From Liolophura sinensis (Eukaryota > Mollusca > Polyplacophora > Chitonida > Chitonidae), in contig NC_088305.1 in the NCBI RefSeq assembly GCF_032854445.1, forward strand, positions 9,553,606 to 9,617,605: a stretch of DNA of 64,000 bases, given 5' to 3'. The notes beneath the pieces were generated by a model. That model saw only the letters and a list, made by a program, of their open reading frames with translations. It had not been told where the DNA came from and did not search any database. The translations under genes were made by a program, and so were the position numbers. Each line of letters starts with the position of its first letter. Position 1 is the first letter of the stretch. Positions 12,481 through 25,400 of the stretch are shown here, piece by piece.

Positions 12481-13169
12481 TAATATAATTCGCACACAGA
12501 TGTATAAAAGCTGAAGGATTCTCCTCAGTTGCATTGATAAGGATTGGACATGGACAAAAAAAACAGAGGAATTTAAAATAGTTATCTAAATGGACAAGCA
12601 TTTTAATGGGTTTTTTTTCAAGATTCTGCAAATGGCTGGGCACAATGTCAGTACCCCAAGTTGGGATGTGATAGGTACACAAAAATAGAAATATTTGAAA
12701 CATTTTTTTGTTTAAAACTATCGCCATTCCCTTTGTACTTAAAAGAAAGAAACATATTTATACAAACTATACCTTAAATGGGAAAGCTATGCAATCTGTA
12801 TGAAATTCCATTTTTTAAAGTTTTCGTAAGAATGAAAAACGGTTTTGAACATTGTTACTTTATAAAAAATCTCTGATCGGAATTTAGCAACATTCAGATT
12901 TCAGACACTGCTTGTCACCAGCTAATTTATTTTATTCAGTTGCCAGATGATCATTTTCAGAAGGTACCTGGTATACACCAGTATAGACCTATCCATAAAC
13001 ATAAAGGGCAGTTTGCACATAACATCCATTATCAACATGTATCCAAAAAGTTACCCTTGCAACGTGCAGGATTGTTGTGTTGACAATTATTGAAACACAA
13101 TGTAAAGAGCATCCAGCCGTCTTCTTGATTTCCAGGAAATATAGATATTAGTGATTGGCCCTGACAGTA

Positions 13170-14560
13170 CAAACCAATGCAAATCGTAAAGGGTATCAAC
13201 GACGAACAAACGTCAAGGCGTCATCAACTTCAGACAACAGAATGTGGTGTTAACAATTTTGTTTTGACCAGGCTGATCCGGTCAAGTAACAGACCGTGGG
13301 CATGCTTTGGCCGTCGTAGATTAGCTCTCAATTGCGTTGATTCTGCCAAAATGATTCTGTCACTCTCCCCAGCGTGGTTAATAACGCCTCGCTGTCAGTG
13401 GTAACATTATTACTACCACCGGTAAATACATCGGAATACGACACCGCGAAGTTCCCATGGCTTACTTAACTAGCTGGCACTAAGACGGCGGGATGAAAAA
13501 ACACCGCTGAAACTTGCCTTTCATGTCGAATTTACGGCGATCTGTCCGCCCTCATTAGTGGCGTAACGTGTCATTAGACACAACGGACAGCGCAGCCTGG
13601 TGACACATAACATATATCGCCCAGGGGTGGATAGCTCATGCCAATTTGTGTACGTTTTTATATAGAATTTTAGGTTCAAAAGCCATACACACCAACTTTC
13701 CTAAGATCTTTTAGGAAATTTCACACCCTTATTTGTTTTGATAAATCCATTTTGTTAATGAAAATGACATCAGTGTTGTGCACAACGTCCTCTTCCCCAG
13801 GTCACTGTGTAGTTTGGTTGCATGTCATTGCGTGTCCGGATGTTCCCTCAGCCTGCGCCGGGGTGACCTCCAGACTGGATTTTTCTACAATCGTGACAGG
13901 AAACCACTTGCCAAAGATTTGTCCACAAGAGTTGTCCACAAAGTACTTCTACCACAAGGGAACAGATGCTGTCACTCCTTTCTTAAGCTGCTGTACATAA
14001 GCCGGTTGCTATATGGCTTTTGGTAATCCTGTGCCATGCTCTTTGACAACAATCCACAGGAATTAAAAAGCGTTAGCTACATACTATACAGCCTTTGAAT
14101 TTTGACTAGATATCCTGAAAAGTGCAGACTTATCTGTTGAAAGTACAAGTTGGAATATGAAGTTATAGTACTACAGGAAAAGTGTATGGCGCGTGTCAAG
14201 TTGTGTACGTCTCGAAACTGAGCTACAGATCCAAAATCAATTCTCATAAAATTTCCTAAGATAAAAATGTACATGTACCTTTGACAGGTTTATGATGATA
14301 AATTGATGCTGTTATTAGAAATGACGCCAGTGTTGTGGACGGTGTCCTCTTTGCTACGTCACTACCTGTCTCCCAGCTACAAACTGGTGGGATGCCGTTA
14401 CTATTTTCTCTATAACATTATTTTTCCATAGTATTGTTCGATGTCTGCTCAGCTTTTAACAAGATGATGTATAAGAGGGTGGCTATACGCATTTCGTTGC
14501 ATAACAAAATTCCATAGGCTGAGCTGCAGAAATATACATATTTCTATCATGCTGCGATTC
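13170..14560. repeat. Duplicated block 4 with internal deletion
   Basis: cgtcaaggcgtcatcaactt and gtagattagctctcaattgc show that about 170 bp present in blocks 1, 2 and 5 is deleted. ccagcgtggttaataacgcc and acatcggaatacgacaccgc follow, then two copies of the second-half segment (13640-14030 and 14050-14560). Confidence 0.72.
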
Positions 14561-15499
14561 TTCTCTTACTCTTCTCGTGAGCATACGCAATTGAATATTT
14601 GAAGAAAAAAATCTGCACTATGTTTTTTTTTACATGAAAGAGTAAATCTTAAAATGTGAGAATGTTAGCACACAAATATGATTACGAAATAGTCATTGGT
14701 TAATTTCAAGACAGTTACAAGCGATCTTACAAATATATTACGAGGGTACATGTAACTGGCGTGACACTACAACAACTAGCAACACTTCTTGTTTGACCGT
14801 GTGAAGCATATTTTTGCTATAACCTTGTATAACGTACTTAGTCACAAGTTGAACATTTCCACATGCCAGATCATATGCCACTTGTATGTTCGACTATCTG
14901 ACACAAACTTAAGTATAGTTCATATGGAATGTGAATTGCCACTTTAGTTCATATATTCCTACTACCTTCGGAATTATTGTCGTGGTGTTGACAGTTATTA
15001 AATCGTGCCGCAGATATCACCATAGTTTTCCACGAATTATCAATATATGTCAATCTAATTAACCTCGACAAGTACAAACCAAAGTTGAACCATCCATGAA
15101 CAGGTGTGCAGTCGGTAATAGCTCAAATAAAATAGCCTGTTACCAGAGGAGTATACGTGGCCACCTTTGAAACTCCCACCACTCCATTTATCCTCTAGTA
15201 CAGTATAATAATAAACTTGTATCCTAATATAATCTCTTCTGTTTGGTACATGACCGCCGCATTGTTTAATATATAAGAGTGAGAATGAAAAAAATGCCAC
15301 TGTGGATTCTGCAAAGATCAACTTTAGGTTCATTACAAGTCACGGGATAGTCAAAGTATGGATGTTAGAAATACTCTGCATGTCCTGTTTGGCTGCACGA
15401 AGATGTAGGCTTCACTTGCTACTACTTAGGTTATTCTGTTCCCTCGCCAGACGATCATGTTCAAAAGTCTTTCTTGATTCCCAAGAGTTGACAATATTA

Positions 15500-16745
15500 A
15501 CGACTAAAACCATGTAAATCCTAGAAGGTTCAGATGACCGGCAAAAGTCAAGAAATCTTCGACCAGTTGTACTGTTAAGAATCTTTATACCACCAGTCTG
15601 ACCCAGCCAAATAACAGATTGTGGGCAGGTTTTAACCATCGTAGATTAGCCCTCCTTTCTTGAAGTACAGCGATATTAACGCAGAATGAAAGAGACAATG
15701 GTAGTAAACAGTTCTTGGGGTTGGGGAGATATCAAACGAGCGGTGGATTTCCCGGTGTGCCAGAGCTATTGAGTTGCCTGAAGGAGGCCTTGTGGTGTCT
15801 ATAATTGCATTGATTCCGCCAAGTTGATTGTGTCGCACTCCCCAGCGTGGATATTAACACTTCACAGCCAGTAGTAACATTATTACTACCACGGGTAAAT
15901 ACATCGGAATACGACACCGAGGAATTTTCTGTGACTTATTTAACTACAGAACCTAGCACAACGACGGCCGGATGTAAAAAAAATCGCTGAAACTTTCATT
16001 TCACGTCGAATTTACGAGGATCTGTCCGCCTTCATTAATCGTATAATGCGTCATTAGACTCAACCGACAGTGCTGTCTAGTGACAAATAACATATATCGC
16101 CCACGGGTGGGAAAAAGTTAGTGCGTCATTTTTCCACTTCTGCTCATTAATATTTGACAAGAGGGGGGGAATACTCAGGTATTAAAAAGCGGTAGTTGCA
16201 TACAACAGAACCTTTAAACTTTGAATTTAGATATCCTGAAAAATGCAGGCTTAAATGTCGAAAATAAGTTGAGATGTGAATTTAGAGTACTACAGGAAAA
16301 CTTCATGGCGCATGTCATACTGTGTACGTCTCCTGAGCTATGGGCTCAAATTCCATATTTACCTAATGCTCTAAGACACATTTCCTTTCCTAAGATATAT
16401 GACCTTTCCTTTCAGCTACAGACTTTGGAATTTACCTCTACCGTGACTAGAAACGACTTACCCAAGATCTATCAGTTGTCGACACAATATCCCCATCATT
16501 GGTTAGTGCATAGATGCTGTGACTCTTTTCTCTAGGGCATTAGTTTTGTTTCATCTCTGCCAAGTTTTTGACAAGGTCCTGTGTATGACCGATCGGTATA
16601 CCCATTTTATAGTATGACAAAACTGAAGATATAAATGTATTGCTTTACACTTAATTGTCAAAACCTGTGAATATTTCCCTTCTACACGTGACTGCGCTCT
16701 GGTTCACACCATTCTGTAGGGTATACGTGTAGCATACGTGTTGGC
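15500..16745. repeat. Duplicated block 5
   Basis: agtcaagaaatcttcgacca, gtagattagccctcctttct, ccagcgtggatattaacact, acatcggaatacgacaccga and gtgcatagatgctgtgactc follow the block order. It ends at tctgtagggtatacgtgtag. The block is compact and lacks the old SINE-C. Confidence 0.74.
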
Positions 16746-19700
16746 CTTGCAGGTCATATGTCTGAATAACTTTAATCGAAAGGAATTTGCAAATTAGAAA
16801 ACAAAATGATAGAACGTCGGATGATGCTGTGGGTATTCCTCGTCATCTGCCACTATACCTTACCTATATGTGATTTTTAATATCAAAATTATACATAAAG
16901 ATAAGTGTTCATTGAACACATATTTCTTAAAAACTATCGCGATTCCCCTCACCCTGGAGAATTTGACTTGTTAAGATACTGAATGATCGTCGTTTAAGGA
17001 CAAATAAACATGTAGCGTATGCTTTTTTGACTTATACATGTGTGGTGATGTTTAGTTGTCTGTGTGGGCCAAACTGGAGCGGCCATTATACATGTAAACC
17101 TCCAAAGTTTCTGACAAGTTTGTCCACGAATGACGAAAAACAGTTTGCTGCATATATGTCTCGAAACAGACATTCGTATACCACCCATCAACCAATAAGG
17201 ACGTTCCAGGTCAGTAATCGCAAGGCATGTCATATCAGGTACAGACAAGTTGTCTTCAACGAAGTGCAACGTAAGCCAGAGAAAGTAGCCCTGCGAACGT
17301 CGTCATGCTCCTTATATTGTGCCCAAACACGATATGGATGTTAAGAGCAATGGTTTTACAAGCCCTGTGTCCATCTGCACACTCTATTCCGAGTGATTGT
17401 GTAACAAAACTACATTCCGCTCGTTTTGAAATGTTAACTGCCGAAATGCGCAGAAAGCCGCATTATCTCCAATTATGGATGCTATGATAGCTCCTTAGCA
17501 GTGTGTTATGACTTACACACATTTCTTTTTACTTCAGACTTTCTTACCCTGGGTGACAATATTATTATATATAAAAAAATAGCGACCGACATAACAGCGA
17601 CTGGACAGGTCTAAAAGCCGAGTGATATGCAGACAAGTCATTAAATGCCATTCTAGCTTTCTCGGCTGCCCGGTGTGGTTCGAAATTAAGTAAATATCAC
17701 GTGAAAGGAAATGGACTATATACTATCCTTTTACAAACAGTCGTTGTCATGGCAGTGAGTGGACATGCTCTCTTTATTGCATGCTCTCCACTTCTCAAGA
17801 AATGCTAGAAATCTTCCCGAAAAATCTCTCCCCACACTTACTGTCAATGAAAAGTAAACCTCGAACCAAAGCACCAGAAAAGCCATAGGCATCGAACGCT
17901 TTGAAAGCCTTGTCTAGCTTTTAGACGTTGTTTGTACCCATTACACACCGCGAAATAAATATATGTAAAAGATTGACAATAAAAAATCGGCGTTTTTACA
18001 GATATCCTTCGATGACGGCTGTCTTACAGGCAATACTCTGATTAATTAAGAAATATGAGTAAATACGCATGTTTTTTTCCACCAGTTAATATTACTTTCA
18101 CCATAGCTGTCTGTGACTACGTCAACTTCGTTTGTCCACTCCATACAGATTTAAAAGGCTCCTTCATTAATTTTAAAAAATGGCTAAATAGCACTGTACT
18201 TTCCGTTTTATTTTCGAACACGTTGCAAAAATTAGGACAGCGGGTAAAATCCGAACGCTTGTCAATTTATCTCAGGTTTTTATTGTAATTGTTGACGAAA
18301 ATGCTTTTAAAAAGCAGCATGCGTGTTCTCTATAAGTCATTTACATAGCCCTTTGAACTTTGTCAACACCCGACGTAAAAGTTTATGATGAAGAACACAA
18401 TCACGTTTTGCTTAGAACCAGCAGTTCGCCTTTGCCAAACAAGGACGTTTCTCTGTTTGTCTATGGGAAAACGTGCCCACGGAAAAATTCCCCGATATCA
18501 AACTAATGTCATTTACGCCATGATTAACTGACGTCTTGATGCATGCTGTGTACAGAGAGTGAATAGCGAAAGATGGGGATTCGTTGGGTATCACTGAGAC
18601 CCAACTTCGTCCACACGTTTTAGCGTTCTGTGTATACAGAAGTATTCGTGTTTTATGAGTTTTGACCCCAAATTTTCGAAAATACTGATATCTCGAGCAT
18701 GTTAGTTGACTTGAGTAAAACGTCAGTCAGGTCTTAGATTAGGTTTCAGTGTAATGCTTCTCGGTTTTCTTGGTGTGATGTGTTCTCGCACGTGGGTGTT
18801 AAAGCGCTGATACGTCAACTTTAGGCAAGAGTGTTTGAAGTGTTTGAAAATTGTATTCCATGAAATTTCTCACGCAAGACTGTCAGATCAAACAAATGCT
18901 CTCGTCTGTTGTCTACCCAATGAGACAGACAAGAATTACAAACTTTAGTATTCTCTGAGGGTAAGCTTTGATTTTTTCTTAAAAATTTTTTTCTCCTTTT
19001 CGGGATGAACCTTAGTCTTCCTATACAAACCGATGACAGCTTGCTGTCGCCAGTCAATGTTCTTCATTCGGTAAGAATACCAGGGCTCATCTAGCCCTCT
19101 ACACAACCTAAGTAATACAGCCTGCGTGTGCGATTGTTTTTTCCTAGACAAACCTGGATCTGATTCCATAGAGCAAGTGAGAAACATAGATGGTGAGAAT
19201 TTTGGAATTGTCACTAATATTATAGACAGAGATACTGGACTTCGGCAAACCCTGCTGTTTTTGTTTTACGCTTTTGTCGAATCAGTGCTTGTTCGCCTGC
19301 AATGAAATGGATAGATCCAACTCATTTGATGTCCCAACAAACCCTCTCGCGGCAACGTTACTTTTCATTCCGTTCCCGGTGAAAGCAATTGACGTCACAG
19401 AAGGATTGAACAATTGTAACTAGTATGCGGGACATCCGGTTGTTCTATTTGCTACAGTGCTGTTTACAATTGGTCAGTTGGGTGCTCTTGATTGACAGTT
19501 CAGAAAGGTTTATTGGTGTTTATCGATGGTCTGTTAATAAATATCGAGATTACCGACTTAAAAAGTAATACTTTCCAGTTTAAAAGGTTCGCACGTGTTT
19601 TTTTTTCATTCATTTCATTATAAACAGGTGCTGGCATTGTTCACAGTTATAGAGTTAATCAGCAGACCAAAAACAAAAATTACTTGGGCAATAAAACCAT

Positions 19701-21074
19701 GAAGAGTTTTAAATCTACACCGGTAAAACGGTAAAAGCCCAAGAACCGTGTAAAATTTCCCATTGAACCGTAAATCAATTTAGGAAAGAAACAATTTCCA
19801 ATCTGTGTTGAGCATAGTGTTCACAGCATTGTGTGCTCCAGCATAAACTGCCAAGATATGTATATGTCACCAGCAGGACCTTTGATTTATGACTATGCTA
19901 AAAGAGATAGTTTACAATAACTTGCCATTTTTTTAAAAAATTATGGATGGGTAAGAAAGTGTTTCTCGTTTTAGAACTTGATGAATGCTTCTAATCTTTA
20001 CCAAAAATACCTAAAATATGCGGAAGTTGACAGTAAATAGTTTATTTTTGCGCGGTTTTCCTTCTTACAATACTTGTGTAACTCTAAAGATCGAGGCCAA
20101 GCACATAGCTGTGACTTCATTTTATAAATAACACCCCCTCAAAAAAAAAGAGATATTAATTTGAGGCAACTGTTGTACTCTCCGTATTGAGTTGAATAGC
20201 AGCTTGCAATTTCCTTTCATTTTACGTATGTTTTAAAGCGCAAATGATGTGCACAATCTTTTTGTATTTTGCGCACTGTTTGGTTGAGTCTTGGACTGGT
20301 CCTCACACGAAGCGATCGACTAAAATTGATGTTTACGAATTCTGCCTACACTCCCACCATAATCATAATAATGTCCCTCGTAGCTCATTAAGCTGAGTTT
20401 CCTTGGAGAAAAGACCCCATTCGTCTCCAAGAATTGACAGGCGTCATACATAAAACCGGTACATTAAGACATTGATAACAGGGCATTATCTACAATTAGT
20501 GCCCATTTGCAACGGACTAGGGTTTGCGTATGGTACAGTTGGGAATAACTAGACTCTGTGATTAAATAAGTACATTTTCTTTGAGGAAGTGTAGTTTGAT
20601 TCAAACGTGGTAAAAGCTGACGGAAAAAACAAAACAAAACAGGTACTCGACCCAGTAATTCCGGAATAACACAAAGAAGATAATAAGGCTTTCAGCCAGA
20701 TTTAGACAAATTCTAACATTTAAGGATTATCCAGATATTCTATGCGCATGCACGTTGCTGAAATATTGACCGGGCGTTAAACCGGTCATGCGACTCAAAA
20801 TGTACCTGTTTGTTTTAATTTCCTAATGGCTATTGATCAATAACCAGCATTCCGTGGCTATTATTTTATTTTTATTTGAAGGCTGGTTGTATTAAACTTG
20901 CTGGAGTGACAAATGGTTAAATGCCACTCTCTATTTCAAGTCTTTGAGGAAACATTTTCAGACACTCTGACTGCGTTCTCATCATTACATGCGTTTGGGG
21001 TAACAAAAAAGTCGTTATTCGTCGAATATCACTGTTTTCGATGAGTCACGCTTGCAAATTTTGTGCTGTATATC
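16746..21074. other. No recognisable gene or repeat
   Basis: Unique-looking sequence. No exon with a recognisable domain, no SINE tail and no tandem repeat was seen. An upstream exon of the receptor (5' UTR or signal peptide) could hide here, as such exons cannot be recognised by eye. Confidence 0.55.
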
Positions 21075-21292
21075 TAATTAATTATTTATTTATTTGATTG
21101 GAATTTTACGACCTACTCATAGAAATGTGTATTTCGTTTATACAACGATGGCCAGTATTATGTTGGGAGGAAACCAAGTCTATCTCGAAGGGAACCTCCA
21201 CACCATTGCTAGCAAACCATCCCATAACGACGGATTTGAACTCCCATCGCATTAGTGAATCGTTTCTGGTTCATTGTGCGGCGCTAGATTGA
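21075..21292 (-). mobile_element. SINE-A copy, old and degenerate
   Basis: Reversed tail (tatttatttgattggaattt), middle (gatggccagtattatgttgg) and head (gtgcggcgctag) are recognisable but strongly diverged. Confidence 0.65.
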
Positions 21293-22156
21293 AAATTTCA
21301 CATAAGCAGACAATGCGTGGTAACAAAACTATGTCGCAAAATCAGATTTGGCATGAAGGCAGACATGTTTTTTACAAGGACAGGTGTTTTAGAATGGGCG
21401 AGATTGGCGGCCTGCGTGTACACAAAGAGGTAAAAGAAAACATGGCTATATGCTGTAACCATACAGTGTTTATCTATTTCCCAGGTGTATTGCCTTGGGA
21501 CAAAATACACCAAAATGGTCATGCACCACAGCATTGGACATGTCTTTGGATCGCTTGCTTTAAGGCGAAATTGGGTTTCCTCATTAAAGGTGACTTGGAA
21601 CAGCTTGGCATGGCAGAAATGACTAAGACATCGAAGATTTGATATTACCTTCGAGTGGTTCGAGAGGAAGTATGAGGGAAGTTTTGAACCTTTGACACTG
21701 TGTGTCATCGTTGTATATAACTAAACCCTAACCATGCCTAGGGGTGTCACATTCGTGCTTGTTACATCAGCGTGGTGCTTTTCGGAACAGTTGCAATCAA
21801 AGTACAAATGAGACGAATATATGTAGTCGATTCTGTCATGGACTGTGCGAGTTTCGACGTTCTCTTGAATATTATGCCTAGAGTATACACCTTCTATTTG
21901 CATCATCAGAACGTTATAACCCAGCCCTATTTACCGCTTGTTTAATTATTCCTTACATATTCCTTTGGGAAGTAGTTTTAACCTTGTTTCAGAAGTGCAT
22001 CTGGCGATTATGGGCTTGTAACGCAGTTTTAAATTTTACAAGTGGTACAGTACACAAATGCCATACTTAAAGTTTACATTGAATGATTGAAAGGACTGGT
22101 GTCAAATCATAAGATTATCAGATAAATGTATTGGCAAAATAGAGCTGTTTCGCCAT

Positions 22157-22402
22157 CCGGGGCCTCCGTGACTGAAGTGGTTAATACGCCAGGACGGCTC
22201 AATGACCCAGAAACATCTCACAAATGCGGTTGTTATGAGTTCAAGGTCAGCTCATACTGACCATCTACAGGTTCCTGTCATACCTTCATGCGTACGGACG
22301 TTGGTTCCCTCGGGCTCTGCCCGGTTTCGTCCCACCAAAATGCTGGCCACTGACGTAGAAGCGAAATGTTCTTGAGCATTTTACCCCAATCAGATTAATA
22401 AA
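22157..22402 (+). mobile_element. SINE-A copy, full length, diverged
   Basis: It runs from ggggcctccgtgactgaagt through gagttcaaggtcagctca to ttcttgagcattttacccca. The flanks tgtttcgccat (22146) and tgtttcaccat (22403) form an 11-bp target-site duplication with one mismatch. Confidence 0.82.
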
Positions 22403-22413
22403 TGTTTCACCAT

Positions 22414-25400
22414 TTTTGTCATGTTTCTTACCTCGTATATCTGATCGCCATAATGTAAGTGCCACAATGCCAAGTTTGGCGATAACATCCAAGACAGTTT
22501 ATTTATGTATTTGATCGGTGTAAAATGTAATGACTAAGCGTGAGTATAAATTTATTTACTGTTTCTTTCGTCAGGTATAGGTATATTCAGCCATTGTTTG
22601 TTTACTTAGTTTTTACCTTTACTAATGATTTCATTAAGCAAACGATTCACAACAAATGCCAGATTGCAAACTTAGTATTGTGTTGATACCGTCATATACA
22701 ATGTGGCAGTTATGAATATAAGGACATTTGGTAGGCGTCTTTACTATCGAAGTGCCCACGGTTGTGCTTATGTGAGTTGCTGTAATCTGTTTCTTTTAGC
22801 GAGTCGCCTAGAGGGGTTTTGAATAATCGTGACGTCACCCAAGGCAATGAGTTCTCGGCATCAAAACTAAGCTGATGCGGTTTAACATTATGAATTAGAA
22901 AAAATGTTCTACTTTGATTATCTTTTCAGGAATATGGGCTTTTTCAACTTATTCATGTGTAGAGCTTGTGTTGTTACGTATCACTGACTAAAGACAATTT
23001 TGATCGTTTTGTTCTTTTTTCCGTATATATTTTCGTACACTCCTTCCACTAAAGAAGAGTAGGATAAAACGTTTCAAATACATTCGAACGAAGGACTTTC
23101 TAGTTATATCGTCTTAATCGATATTATAGTTAAGTATAAAGGGATCTGTCAAAATTGAACACCGACTCCTCCAGTTTATTCCAGCGCTTTCTTTCTTGTC
23201 ATTTATCGGAACATTTTGACAACTATATTTCATTGTTAATATCTTACAATGGAGTATTACACGCTGAGGTCTTACTCTTAAAAGATCATGAAACTTAAAC
23301 AAGAACAATGTATATACGGTTGCGATTGGAAAAAGACAACTGGCTAAGATCCAAACGGAGAAGAGATTAAATTGGAGTCAAAATGGTACCAATTTAAGCC
23401 AGAATTGGTTCCCTGATAAACCTTGTCCTTCATCCAGCAAGGTTGGAATGCCAAGACATGCCAGCGCAATCGCTTGACAAACGATCCAAAAAATACCCCA
23501 ATTAATAACAGTACCATTGGGTATCATAAAGCGGTTTTATCGATTCGGTTACAAAGCGCTCTGTACTATCAGGATGATGTATAAAGTGCAGGAGTTCTCT
23601 AACTTATATTTATTTGTTTAGCCATTGCCATATCTGACCTTGATTAATCGGAAGTCACGAGCAATAAACCCAATGCTTTCTGCGCATGCGCCGGTTTGAG
23701 GGCTATCGCTGTTTAAAGAATGAATGTCATTACAGGAAGAAATGAGAATCAAATTGCTGATATTTCTATAGAGATATTAACGCAAAGAGCTACTGAGAAA
23801 CTTTACTTATGTATTATATCATTTTGGCAGATGGATCTCGTATGCGCGACCAGTAGGCGCCTTAATCCACGGGTCCATTCCATCAGTGGTTTCTGAGTAG
23901 TTGATCAGACACTGACACTGATGCAACGAAATCGCGAGACAGATGGAATCTAACCGCAGCTAAAACACACTCGCTTTTATTTAAGGGCAAGGAAAACACT
24001 AAAATGAAGTATATAGCAGATAAAATATATATATATATATAAAATTTCTTCAACGTGGTAAGACGCATTTTATTCTATGCTGAACTTTTCTTATCACATT
24101 GGGGCCAGTGACGTCACATAAGGCTTTTTGAACTTACATGTAACACGCATAAGAATGCTACATTTTGTTGTTCAAAATGTGAATGGTGAATGCATGGGCC
24201 GATTTGACATTGAATAAATTATTTTGGGCAAAAAGAATGGATGTGACATGAATAATATGCCCTGGATCACAACGTATCAGCATGGAATCTAATGTTTTAA
24301 CACCATTTTACTCGTTTAGAAAAATTAACAAAAAATGAATCCAAGTAATATACTGGACAGTTATTAATGGTCTTTCATCTGGTATATACTTCATTTTACT
24401 TTTGTCTTTGCGTTTAAAGTCCCCGGTTTAGATGCTGAACACGTTTACGCCCCTTCAACATCCCCTGCGTCTTTCTGGCATCATTGAAATTGAAATAGGC
24501 GTTTCTCTTTACGTGTCTTCGTCATTATTTCTTACCTTACTTTCTTTGCTGGTTTGAGTTAAACAGTGGTTTAGAAATTGGATTTGGGAATTATTTGTCC
24601 TGAAACGTACATTGTTGTTGGCGACTCGTATACTCTACTAGTGTCTGGTATAACGTCTATTTTCGTTGGTGCGCATGTAAGTTGAAGACAGGAAATTACT
24701 TTGTTAAATGCATGGAAAACGTGATTTATTCCGATACACGACACCGACAAACATAGCTGGTGCTGCATAGGTGAAAAGCGGATAGTAAAAAAACATTGAA
24801 ATAAAGAAAGAAATTTCATGACCAAAAATAAAGTAAAGGAGATTTTTGACAGTCGTACATTGACGGCATAGTTCTGTATCTACTGGTACCTTCTGTGCTT
24901 TTAGGGTAAATACGCTTCCCAAATGTTTTCAGTTTTCCATATGATTAATCAACTCTGCTGCTTCCTCTTTCGAATACATACATGTTAACCTGACACAGAG
25001 ACAAATGTTAACTTCCTCAGAGACGTTCAATCCCTGCCCAAAATCCCGTTACACAATGGCCGCTCATGTGACATTTGCCGAAATGAATTTGATTTCGTTT
25101 GCCGTTTAGTATGCGATTGCTTGGAAGTTGGCACTGTTGTGTTTGCATATTGCTATGTATAAACGCGCTACACATTTTAATTTCCTTATTTGTTGACAGG
25201 CCCCGAGAGTATCTGGACTTAATCATAGAATAAAAAAAAAAAACACAAAACAAAACGAAACCTTCATATATGAACACAATATTTCACTTCATTTTATCTC
25301 CTGTCCAACTTTTCGCACCTCCTCCGGGCTTTGAAATTTGAGCACCCTGTTGTTGAACGATTCCCATCTTCATCGCAATCAGTAACAGAGAACAGGAAAT

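Noticed and set aside
21274-21708. Overlapping open frames of 122 (+) and 136 (-) codons
   Set aside because: Both strands are open over the same bases, neither has a recognisable domain or splice context, and the + frame starts inside a SINE.
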